From assembly GCA_964386865.1 (NCBI GenBank), contig CAYLUN010000136.1:1-11643 (forward strand): DNA of 11,643 bases, read 5' to 3'. Of the stretch, positions 1 through 6,369 are shown in pieces. A program made the translations under genes and the position numbers. The notes beneath the pieces are model-generated. The model saw only the letters and a program-made list of their open reading frames with translations. It made no database searches and was not told where the DNA came from. Every line of letters begins with the position of its first letter. The first letter of the stretch is position 1. The stretch comes from CAYLUN01 sp964386865 (lineage in GTDB: Bacteria; Verrucomicrobiota; Kiritimatiellia; RFP12; UBA1067).

Positions 1-194
1 GCTCGCTCATCCTCTCCGGCGAGATGATGCTGCGCTACATGGGCTGGACCGAGGCGGCGGACAAGATCATCCAGGCGATGGACACCGTGATCGCGGCCAA
101 GACCGTGACCTACGATTTCGCCCGCCTGATGGACGGCGCGACCGAGGTCTCGTGCAGCGCCTTCGGCAAGGCCCTCGCCGCCGCCATGCGCTGA
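1..194 (+). CDS. icd: NADP-dependent isocitrate dehydrogenase, C-terminal end (partial)
   Basis: The frame open from base 3 to the TGA at 192-194 encodes the last 63 residues of isocitrate dehydrogenase, the TCA-cycle enzyme that converts isocitrate to 2-oxoglutarate and CO2 in the cytoplasm. The visible part begins [20 protein letters not shown] and continues with [14 protein letters not shown] and a C-terminal CSAFGKAL. From memory, this aligns almost residue for residue with the C-terminus of the Escherichia coli Icd type ([43 protein letters not shown]). The match indicates the homodimeric, typically NADP-dependent subfamily; the cofactor-determining residues lie upstream, outside the window, so NADP use is inferred from family. 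The gene is cut by the window edge and its stop looks normal. No intrinsic terminator is visible just after it. Confidence 0.93.
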   Translation, partial: [63 protein letters not shown]

Positions 195-269
195 TCAGCG
201 GCCGAGCTGGCAGAATGGTTCTCTCCTCCGCACCCAGCGCAAACCGCCACACGAGTGTCGTCCGCTCCC

Positions 270-295
270 GCGCCACCTATTCGAATATGTGGCGC
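270..295. promoter_or_regulatory. 26-bp near-perfect palindrome, candidate operator
   Basis: The bases at 270-282 (GCGCCACCTATTC) and 283-295 (GAATATGTGGCGC) are reverse complements at 12 of 13 positions; the only mismatch is C277 opposite T288. There is no spacer, and the centre is TATTCGAATA. The dyad lies 63 bases before the acyltransferase start codon at 359 and 75 bases after the icd stop. A zero-loop, even-length dyad in a promoter-sized gap is typical of a binding site for a dimeric repressor. No T-tract follows on either strand, which argues against an intrinsic terminator for icd. The regulator is unknown and not encoded in the window. No convincing -35/-10 pair could be placed around it. 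Confidence 0.5.
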
Positions 296-358
296 AGTGA
301 GTGGCAACGCGTCGGCAAGACCTCGGCGCAAGCGGTTGAAAACGAGAAAGGCCAGCGA

Positions 359-1606
359 ATGACGCCAAGCGAACAACAGCCCAGCCGAGTCGCCTCGGTC
401 GACGTCTTTCGCGGGCTGACCATGCTGCTGATGCTCTTCGTCAACGACATCGGCGACCTCGACCTCGGCCACATCCAAAACGCGCCGCAGTGGCTCAAGC
501 ACATGCCGGCGGCGGTCGACGGCATGACCGTGGCCGACGTGATCTTCCCCTGCTTCCTCTTCATCAGCGGCCTGTCGATCCCGCTCGCGCTGGAGCGGCG
601 GCTCGCCGCAGGCGCCTCCCTGGCGCGCATCCTCGGCCACGTGCTCGCGCGCGCGTCGGCGATGATCGCCATCGGCCTCCTGATGGTCAACAGCTGCCAC
701 GGCTACGCGGCTTTCGAGGCGGCAGCGATGCCCCTCAGCCCCGCCGTGTGGCGCCTCCTGATGTTCGCCAGCGTCGTCGCGCTCTGGGCCCGCTACCCGT
801 CGCTGCCGGGCGCGAAGCGGTGGCTGCCGCTCGGCGCGCGCATCGGCGCGGCGCTCGTGCTGGCCTATCTGCTGGCGATCTACCGCGTCCCGTCGGACGG
901 CGGAGAAATCTGGCTGCGGCCGCGCTGGTGGGGTATCGTCGGGCTGTGCGGCTGGGCCTATTTGTTCGCGGCGCCGCTCTGGCTCGCCTGCCGCAGCCGG
1001 ACCGCCGCGCTGCTGGGCGCCTTCGCCTTGCTGATCGCGCTCAACATCGGCCTCCGCTTCGGCGCGCTCGGCGGCTGGGCGCGCGTCGTCCAGACCGCCC
1101 AAGGCTGGCTGCCCGGCCTGGGCCTCGGTGCGCAGGCGTCGATGGTCGTAGCGGGCTTGGTCATCGCCGCCCTGCACCACCCTCGTACCGGCGCGCCTAC
1201 CGCCCGCGGCCGCCTCGGCGGCACGCTGCTGTTCGGCCTCGGCTGCGCGCTCGCCGGCCTGCTGCTGAGGCAGCCCTGGGGCATCCACAAGAGCGGCGGC
1301 ACGCCCGCGTGGGTGCTGCTCTCGATGGGCGTCGCCTGCGCGGCCTACGCCCTCCTGCACGGGCTGGTCGACGTGAAGCGCGTCACGCGCGGGCTGGCGC
1401 CGTTCGCATGCGCGGGCTCCAACACGCTGCTCATGTACCTGCTCCCCTGCCTCTTCTACTCCGTCCTGGCCGCGCTCGGCATCGACTGGCTTAAGACTCA
1501 CCTCAACGAAGGCTGGCCCGGCGTCGCGCGGTCGGGCGCCGTGGCCCTGCTCCTCCTGGGCACGACAGTTCTCTTGACGCGCGTCGGGCTTAGGTTGAAA
1601 GTATAG
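359..1606 (+). CDS. DUF5009 / HGSNAT-like integral membrane acyltransferase
   Basis: This encodes a 415-residue, very hydrophobic protein with about 11-12 predicted membrane segments. The N-terminus has the family signature: RVASVDVFRGLTMLLMLFVN (residues 10-29), then WLKHMPAAVDGMTVADVIFP (45-64) and FLFISGLSIPLALERR. Human heparan-alpha-glucosaminide N-acetyltransferase has the related block [20 protein letters not shown], whose His is the acetyl-transfer residue; His48 is the matching residue here. The family (DUF5009, DUF1624/HGSNAT, NagX-like) is thought to pass acetyl groups from cytoplasmic acetyl-CoA to sugars across the membrane. The substrate cannot be read from sequence. The frame is open from 152, but I chose ATG 359: it has AAAGG at 347-351 seven bases upstream, and the conserved domain starts right after it. 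A secreted esterase gene follows 24 bases downstream on the same strand, suggesting one transcript. A palindrome at 270-295 may control both. Confidence 0.85.
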   Translation: MTPSEQQPSRVASVDVFRGLTMLLMLFVNDIGDLDLGHIQNAPQWLKHMPAAVDGMTVADVIFPCFLFISGLSIPLALERRLAAGASLARILGHVLARASAMIAIGLLMVNSCHGYAAFEAAAMPLSPAVWRLLMFASVVALWARYPSLPGAKRWLPLGARIGAALVLAYLLAIYRVPSDGGEIWLRPRWWGIVGLCGWAYLFAAPLWLACRSRTAALLGAFALLIALNIGLRFGALGGWARVVQTAQGWLPGLGLGAQASMVVAGLVIAALHHPRTGAPTARGRLGGTLLFGLGCALAGLLLRQPWGIHKSGGTPAWVLLSMGVACAAYALLHGLVDVKRVTRGLAPFACAGSNTLLMYLLPCLFYSVLAALGIDWLKTHLNEGWPGVARSGAVALLLLGTTVLLTRVGLRLKV

Positions 1607-1630
1607 GTCAACACGAAAGGGAGTACTCAC

Positions 1631-2743
1631 ATGCCGACAAGACGCAGCCACCTGATCCTATGCGCGGCGCTCGCTCTGCTCGGCTCTGCGCGAGCCGACC
1701 GCGTGATCGCGCCGACAAACGGCCACATGGACAACGACGGCGTGACGGCCTGGTACGACGGGCAGCGCCTGCCCCTCGAAGGCAAGGCGTTCGCCGACAC
1801 GGAATCGTTCTATGACCGGCTGCCCGCACGCGCCAAGGCGACCGTGCCGGCGCCGGTCTGGAACCTGAGCCACAACTCGGCCGGGCTGGCCCTTCGCTTC
1901 GTCACCGACGCGGCGTCTTTCAAAGTCCGCTGGGTGGTGCGGGGCGCCAACCTCGCCATGCCTCACATGCCCGCCACAGGGATGAGCGGAGTCGACGTCT
2001 ACCGGCGGACGCCCGAGGGCTGGCGCTTCGTCAAGAACGGGCGCCCCTCGGCCCTGACCAACGACGTGTCGGTTTCGCTGGCGCCGAACTCCGAGTGCCT
2101 GATCTACCTGCCGCTCTACAATGGCACGGCGATGATCGAGGTCGGCATCCCGAAAGACAAGTCCCTCTCGGCGCCGCCCGCGCGTCCGAGCGGCGTGACC
2201 AAGCCGGTTGTGTTCTACGGCACCTCCATCACGCAGGGCGGCTGCGCGTCGCGTCCGGGCCTGGCGTTCACGGCCGTGGCGGGCCGGCTCGCCGACGCGC
2301 CGGTCGTGAACCTCGGCTTCTCCGGAAACGGCCGGATGGAGCTGGCGCTGTGCGACCTGCTCGCCGAGATCGATGCCTCGGTCTATGTGCTCGACTGCCT
2401 GTGGAACATGGGCGACGAACTGGTCAAGGAGCGAGCCGAGCCGTTCGTCCGCAAGCTGCGCGAGATGCGGCCCGGCACGCCGATCCTGCTGGCCGAAGAC
2501 TGCAACGCCTTTGAGCAGGCGCCAACGCCCAAGGCCCGCATCCTGCGCGGCGTGTACGATAAGCTGAAGGCCGAAGACGCGACCCTCTGGAAGAACCTGC
2601 ACTACCTCGAGGCGAAAGAGATGCTCGGCCACGACGGCGAGGGCACGGTCGACGGCTGCCACCCGAACGATCTCGGCATGCTGCGCATGGGCGAAGTGTT
2701 CGGTCAGGCCCTCAAGCGCCTGCTGGCAACACCCGCACGATAA
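1631..2743 (+). CDS. Secreted SGNH/GDSL hydrolase with N-terminal GxDLY-type domain (predicted carbohydrate esterase)
   Basis: A 370-residue exported hydrolase. Residues 1-22 form a Sec signal peptide (MPTRR, hydrophobic LILCAALALLG, then SARA with likely cleavage before Asp23). Residues from about 25 to 180 form a beta-rich region containing GVDVYRR, like the GxDLY domain that precedes some SGNH hydrolases. The catalytic domain follows: block I VVFYGTSITQGG with nucleophile Ser199, block II LGFSGNG with Gly232, block III LWNMGD with Asn259, and block V DGCHPND with Asp341 and His344. All four SGNH blocks are present, so the enzyme should be active. Related proteins are mostly acyl or acetyl esterases acting on polysaccharides; the substrate here is unknown. 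ATG 1631 is preceded by GGGAG about eight bases upstream. Its position just behind a membrane acyltransferase suggests a shared glycan-acylation role. The stop codon lies inside the hairpin at 2727-2772. Confidence 0.88.
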   Translation: MPTRRSHLILCAALALLGSARADRVIAPTNGHMDNDGVTAWYDGQRLPLEGKAFADTESFYDRLPARAKATVPAPVWNLSHNSAGLALRFVTDAASFKVRWVVRGANLAMPHMPATGMSGVDVYRRTPEGWRFVKNGRPSALTNDVSVSLAPNSECLIYLPLYNGTAMIEVGIPKDKSLSAPPARPSGVTKPVVFYGTSITQGGCASRPGLAFTAVAGRLADAPVVNLGFSGNGRMELALCDLLAEIDASVYVLDCLWNMGDELVKERAEPFVRKLREMRPGTPILLAEDCNAFEQAPTPKARILRGVYDKLKAEDATLWKNLHYLEAKEMLGHDGEGTVDGCHPNDLGMLRMGEVFGQALKRLLATPAR

Positions 2744-2772
2744 CCGTCCCCCTCCCCGTGGCGCGGGTGTTG
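2727..2772 (+). terminator. Hairpin overlapping the esterase stop codon, possible weak terminator
   Basis: CAACACCCGC at 2727-2736 pairs perfectly with GCGGGTGTTG at 2763-2772, enclosing a 26-base loop that contains the TAA stop at 2741-2743. A T-containing stretch (ACTTTTAC) lies about 14 bases beyond the stem rather than directly after it. The large loop and missing adjacent T-tract make this a poor canonical terminator. It may instead be a 3'-end stabilising structure or a Rho-related element. Its position at the end of the two-gene plus-strand unit, before a convergent gene, supports a 3'-end role. Confidence 0.4.
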
Positions 2773-2832
2773 TCAAACAAGTCAACTTTTACTGGAGCGT
2801 CAAAATTCCTATCCCTAATGGCACTGCGATAA

Positions 2833-2862
2833 GCGGCGGCTCGGCGCAGCCTCGCCCTCCAC
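2833..2862 (-). repeat. Dispersed repeat copy A (inverted relative to 5898-5928)
   Basis: Read on the minus strand, this 30-base stretch starts GTGGAGGGCGA and ends GAGCCGCCGC, with nine variable bases between. The same 11-base start and 10-base end occur on the plus strand at 5898-5928 around a different ten-base core. Twenty-one matching bases in the same order in two non-coding gaps of one window point to a dispersed repeat family. The core (GGCTGCGCC) with its flank can fold on GGCT/AGCC. It sits in the convergent gap between the esterase and the SEDS gene. Confidence 0.5.
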
Positions 2863-2946
2863 GCTGCGCATTTGCCTTTAAAATGAAGGGCGAAGCTGTG
2901 CTGAGCCGTCATCCGACTTTTTCAGCGGAATCCATTTTCAAGGGCT

Positions 2947-2976
2947 GACCCCGACTAGCCAGACCCCGGCTAGCCA
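2947..2976. repeat. 15-base tandem duplication before the SEDS stop codon
   Basis: GACCCCGACTAGCCA (2947-2961) is followed directly by GACCCCGGCTAGCCA (2962-2976), differing at one base. The pair lies four bases past the 3' end of the SEDS gene (stop at 2981-2983). The second unit contains the self-complementary GGCTAGCC. It is most simply a slippage duplication. No terminator with a T-tract can be recognised for the SEDS gene here. Confidence 0.6.
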
Positions 2977-2980
2977 CGCG

Positions 2981-4258
2981 TCACTTGCGGGCGGAGAGCC
3001 CGGCGATAAGGCCGGCCACCAGAAGGGTCGTGATGAGGCTGCTGCCGCCGTGGCTGATGAGGGGCAGCGTAATGCCGGTCATGGGCAGGGCCTTGGTGAC
3101 GCCCGCGACGTTGAGGAGCGTCTGCACCGCGAGCGAGGCGGTCAGGCCCACGCACAGCAGGCGCTCGAAGGGCGTGCGGGCCGCGCCCGCCGCGCGGAAG
3201 CCGCGCGAGAAGAGCGCCGCGTAAGTCAGCAGCAGCAGGCCGCAGCCGATCAGCCCGATCTCCTCCGCCAGCGCCGCGTAGACGAAGTCGGAGGTCACGA
3301 TCGGCACGGCCTGCGGCACGCCGGAGCCGAGCCCCGCCCCCCACAGCCCGCCCGAGTACATCGCCGCCAGCGCCTGCAGGATCTGCCACCCCTTGCCCGT
3401 CGGATCGTCGAAGGGGTTGAGCCAGACGTCAAAGCGCGCCTGCGCGTGGGCCGAGAGGAACTGCACGCAAAAGCCCGCCGCCGTTACGGCCGCGAGGCCG
3501 ATCGCCAAGTAGCCCGTGCTGCGGGCGACCGCAAAGAGCATCACGATCAGAATCGCGTTGAGCAGCACCATCAGGCCGAGGTCCTTGAGCAGGATGGTGA
3601 GCAGCATCGGCGCGCCCCACAGCACCACCAGCCCCAGCAGCGACGCGATCGGCGGCACGGGAATGCCGTTCTGCGTCTCCGAGAACTCCTTCTGCCGGCG
3701 GCTCAGGTAGGCGGCGAGAAAGAAGACCAGCAGCGGCTTGACGATCTCCGACGGGTTCATGTTGCCGGGCATGTACATGCCGCCGCGGTAGCGCCTCCCC
3801 AGCACCAGCATCGCCGCCAGCACGGCGAGCGCCGCGAGGTAGGCGGCCCACCTCAGCCCGCTCAGCCACGTGCCGCGGCCCTTGCCCGTGAGCGTCGCGC
3901 CGAGCGCGAAGGCCGCCAGCCCGATGGGGAACGGCGCGAGCGCCAGCGGCGCGGCCAGCCCCTGCGAGAAGCTGCCCATGCGGAACTGGATCACCAGCCC
4001 CATGCCGCTCAGCAGCACCACCGCGCCCAAGAAGCCCGCGTCGCCTTTCCACCCGATCAGCTTCAGCCAGACCAGCAGCGCGGGCACGCCGAGCAGGTAC
4101 GCGCCAAGCGGGATCAGCTGCTCCCACGGCACAACGGGGGCGTTGCTGAGCTTGACGCCGAGCACCGAGACGCAGGCGCACAGCACCGCCAGCGAGGCGA
4201 TCAGAAAAAGCCCTGTGGCAGAGGCCACCGGCCCGAGGATGGCGTGCTTGCGGCTCAT
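2981..4258 (-). CDS. SEDS-family peptidoglycan glycosyltransferase (FtsW/RodA/SpoVE)
   Basis: A 425-residue polytopic membrane protein that should polymerise lipid II into glycan strands on the outer face of the inner membrane, working with a class B PBP. Diagnostic SEDS blocks are all visible: LLKDLGLMVLLN; the large extracytoplasmic loop FDVWLNPFDDPTGKGWQILQ (residues 277-296), whose Asp285 before Pro matches the essential RodA aspartate; YSGGLWGAGLGSG; ALAEEIGLIG; and the C-terminal MTGITLPLISHGGSSL. About ten or more hydrophobic segments are seen, and length is normal for the family. The ATG at 4258-4256 overlaps the TGA of the upstream PBP gene as ATGA, so translation is probably coupled and no separate ribosome site is needed. 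The frame is open upstream to 4651, but that stretch is the shadow of the PBP gene. Sequence alone does not decide between RodA (elongation) and FtsW (division). Confidence 0.92.
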   Translation of the reverse strand: MSRKHAILGPVASATGLFLIASLAVLCACVSVLGVKLSNAPVVPWEQLIPLGAYLLGVPALLVWLKLIGWKGDAGFLGAVVLLSGMGLVIQFRMGSFSQGLAAPLALAPFPIGLAAFALGATLTGKGRGTWLSGLRWAAYLAALAVLAAMLVLGRRYRGGMYMPGNMNPSEIVKPLLVFFLAAYLSRRQKEFSETQNGIPVPPIASLLGLVVLWGAPMLLTILLKDLGLMVLLNAILIVMLFAVARSTGYLAIGLAAVTAAGFCVQFLSAHAQARFDVWLNPFDDPTGKGWQILQALAAMYSGGLWGAGLGSGVPQAVPIVTSDFVYAALAEEIGLIGCGLLLLTYAALFSRGFRAAGAARTPFERLLCVGLTASLAVQTLLNVAGVTKALPMTGITLPLISHGGSSLITTLLVAGLIAGLSARK

Positions 4259-5817
4259 TTGAGGCCCTCCTCGGCGGTGCGCACGTAGCCCAGGCCGTCG
4301 GCCTCTTCGAGCAGCGCGCGGGCCACCGGCAGCGCGGCGGCGGCGCCGAACCCGCCGTTCTCGATCAGCACCGTCACGACGATGTTGGGATGCCGGCGCG
4401 GCGCGAAGCAGGTGAACCACGCGTGGTCGTCGCCCTTCGGCGCCTGCGCGGTGCCGGTCTTGCCGCACACCTCGAAGTCGGGCACATTCGCGGCCTTGCC
4501 CGTGCCGAGCGTCACCACGTCGCGCAGCATGGTGCGGAGCTGCGCGGCGACCTGCGGCGTAAAGAGGTCGGCGAGTTTCTCGACCGGCTCGTCCTTGCCG
4601 AGGCGCGGCCGCATCAGCGCGCCGTCCGCCGCGGCCGCCGCCGTGAAGCACGCCACGTGCAGCGGAGTCACCAGCACCTCGCCCTGGCCGATCGCCAGCA
4701 GCGCCAGCGCCCGCTTCTTGCTGACCTCGGGCACGTTGCCCTTGCTGGTCTGCAGCTTGGCGGAGGGCGCGGCGAGGTAGAGCAGCGGCTCGTTGAGGCT
4801 GGCGCGGATCATGAGGTCGTTGAAAGCCTCCGGGCCGCAGGCGACGCCGAGCTGGGCGAAGTAGACGTTCGAGGAGTGGGCCATGGCCTCACGCAGGGTC
4901 AGGCGGCCCCAGCCCGGCCACTCCGCACCTTTGCGGGCGTAGGCGTAATACTCGCTGTCGCGGATCGGCGGCGTGTGGGGCCCCGCCACGTAGCCCATGG
5001 CCGGGCAGGAGAAGGTCGGCGAGAGCCCTTTGGAGAGCGCGAGGCCGGCGACGAGGATCTTGAAGGTCGAGCCCGGCGGGTAGCGGCCCTGCACGGCGCG
5101 GTTGAAGACCGGCGCGTTCTCCTCGTCCGTCGCGGCGACCTCGGGTTTGAGCGGGTCGAAGCCCGGCGAGCTGACCAGCGCCAGCAGCGCGCCGCTGCGC
5201 GGCCGCATGACCACCACCGCGCCCTTGCGGCCGTCAAGCAACTCGTAGGCCTTGGCCTGCAGCCGCGCGTCCAGCGCGAGGGTCACGGCTGCCCCCTCCT
5301 CCGCACGCGGCTTGAAGAGCCCTTTGCCCAGCGCGTCGTCGCCTGCGCAGCCGCTCAGCTCGGGATCGAAGACGCGCTCGACCGCCGTGATGCCGTAGCG
5401 CGAGTGGAAGTAGCCGACCGGATGCACGGCGGCCTCGCCCAGCGGGTAGCGGCGGCCCCAGACGTCGCCAGCCACGGGCGCGGCCAGCACCATGCCGCGG
5501 CGGTCGAGGATCGGCCCGCGCGCGACCTGTAGCTCGGCGGCATTGGGACGCTTGTTGTAGCGGCGCAGGAAGCGCGCGAATTCAGGGCGCGAAAAGCCGC
5601 CGAGCTGCCACGAGGCCTGATAGACCAGCACGGCCAGCAGCGCGAGCGTCACGACCGTGCGCAGGAGCCCGTAGCTGGTCTTACCGGGCTTGACCGAGGG
5701 TGCGAAGAGGACCGCCAGCGCGGCCACCGCGAGGAACGCGAGGAAAACGACCTTGAGCGCGCGGAACGCGTCCGCGCCCTGCTCGCCGTTCAAGAGTTCC
5801 ATCACGGTTTCCAGCAT
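4255..5817 (-). CDS. Class B penicillin-binding protein (PBP2/PbpA-like transpeptidase)
   Basis: A 520-residue DD-transpeptidase that cross-links peptidoglycan and would partner the overlapping SEDS gene. The three catalytic motifs are intact: STFK at 250-253 (acyl-enzyme Ser250), SSN at 315-317 and KTG at 453-455. An upstream RGPILDRRG (100-108) is the usual class B N-terminal signature. Two hydrophobic stretches occur at about 21-40 and 51-68, where class B PBPs normally have one anchor. At 520 residues it is shorter than E. coli PBP2 (about 630) and closer to actinobacterial PbpA, suggesting a reduced non-catalytic domain. Start choice is uncertain. ATG 5817 has only a weak AAGAT upstream, ATG 5802 has GGAAA five bases upstream, and ATG 5853 has no ribosome site. 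All keep both hydrophobic segments. No clear promoter was found upstream. Confidence 0.9.
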   Translation of the reverse strand: MLETVMELLNGEQGADAFRALKVVFLAFLAVAALAVLFAPSVKPGKTSYGLLRTVVTLALLAVLVYQASWQLGGFSRPEFARFLRRYNKRPNAAELQVARGPILDRRGMVLAAPVAGDVWGRRYPLGEAAVHPVGYFHSRYGITAVERVFDPELSGCAGDDALGKGLFKPRAEEGAAVTLALDARLQAKAYELLDGRKGAVVVMRPRSGALLALVSSPGFDPLKPEVAATDEENAPVFNRAVQGRYPPGSTFKILVAGLALSKGLSPTFSCPAMGYVAGPHTPPIRDSEYYAYARKGAEWPGWGRLTLREAMAHSSNVYFAQLGVACGPEAFNDLMIRASLNEPLLYLAAPSAKLQTSKGNVPEVSKKRALALLAIGQGEVLVTPLHVACFTAAAAADGALMRPRLGKDEPVEKLADLFTPQVAAQLRTMLRDVVTLGTGKAANVPDFEVCGKTGTAQAPKGDDHAWFTCFAPRRHPNIVVTVLIENGGFGAAAALPVARALLEEADGLGYVRTAEEGLK

Positions 5818-5897
5818 GCGTGTTATCTTACACCATCGCGGCGGGCGGCGCATGGGGAAAAGCGGGAGAGGTCGGAGGTCGGAATGACCAAGCCGCA

Positions 5898-5928
5898 GTG
5901 GAGGGCGAACGTCCCCGTGAGCCGCCGC
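5898..5928 (+). repeat. Dispersed repeat copy B
   Basis: The 31-base stretch begins GTGGAGGGCGA and ends GAGCCGCCGC, matching the ends of the element read on the minus strand at 2833-2862, while the ten-base middle (ACGTCCCCGT) differs. Conserved ends around a variable but still self-complementary middle (ACG/CGT) resemble a REP-type element under selection for folding rather than sequence. It sits about 80 bases upstream of the PBP start, so it may be in that gene's leader or promoter area. Confidence 0.5.
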
Positions 5929-6222
5929 GTGCCATCAACCACACTCAGCGTTTCTTGACATGATTACGAGGGCGTCAGAATGCCGACCTCGCGCGTTTCG
6001 AAACTACCGGACACAGACGACACTCGCTCACAAGAACGGGAGAGGCCACCGGGGCCGCGGGCACAGCCCTCGGCATCGCTACTCACGGGATAACGAACCT
6101 CCCTCACGGCCTTTGCGACGGCCTCCCTCGCGCGCTTCGCCAAAATCGAGGCGGAATCGGTCAGTAGCGGGGGTGCGAGGATTTCGCGTTTCAGATGACC
6201 GCTTGGCTAGAACCGGGCGGGC

Positions 6223-6264
6223 GGGGCAAGCGTCTGCTTGCTCGGACGAGCAGACGCTAGTCCC
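6223..6264. repeat. Long imperfect hairpin (15 pairs)
   Basis: AGCGTCTGCT (6229-6238) and AGCAGACGCT (6249-6258) are perfect reverse complements around a ten-base loop. After an A/A mismatch (6228/6259), five more pairs form between 6223-6227 and 6260-6264, one of them G-T. No T-tract follows on either strand, so it is not an intrinsic terminator. It also carries GTCCCTCC (6260-6267), found again at 6413-6420 in the neighbouring cloverleaf element, which suggests related repeat units. Confidence 0.55.
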
Positions 6265-6369
6265 TCCTGTGCCTTCGCGCCCAACACGCAGCAGGCTCGC
6301 GTGCCCTTGCTGTATAACTGATACCCCCGCCGAAAAGCATCTAGACCCTATGACGGGCACAAGACACGC

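Noticed and set aside
110..1651. Long minus-strand open frame of 513 codons opposite the acyltransferase
   Set aside because: Its protein is rich in Ala/Arg/Glu/Gln without motifs, as expected for an antisense shadow of a GC-rich gene; the plus strand has clear family motifs and a ribosome site.
2761..2790. Minus-strand TTGACA/TTGACT motifs in the convergent gap
   Set aside because: They would drive transcription antisense into the esterase gene, and no -10 at proper spacing was found.
5818..5853. Upstream ATG at 5853 as the PBP start, adding 12 residues
   Set aside because: No Shine-Dalgarno precedes it, and the added residues (Arg/Pro/Cys-rich) do not look like the N-terminus of a membrane protein of this family.
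5955..5981. Perfect TTGACA (5955-5960) with CAGAAT fifteen bases later on the plus strand, resembling a promoter
   Set aside because: The spacer is short, the -10 is poor, and no plus-strand gene follows before the rpoC 3' end, so it is probably chance.
6313..6318. TATAAC resembling a plus-strand -10 box
   Set aside because: No acceptable -35 at 16-18 bases upstream and no gene downstream in that direction.
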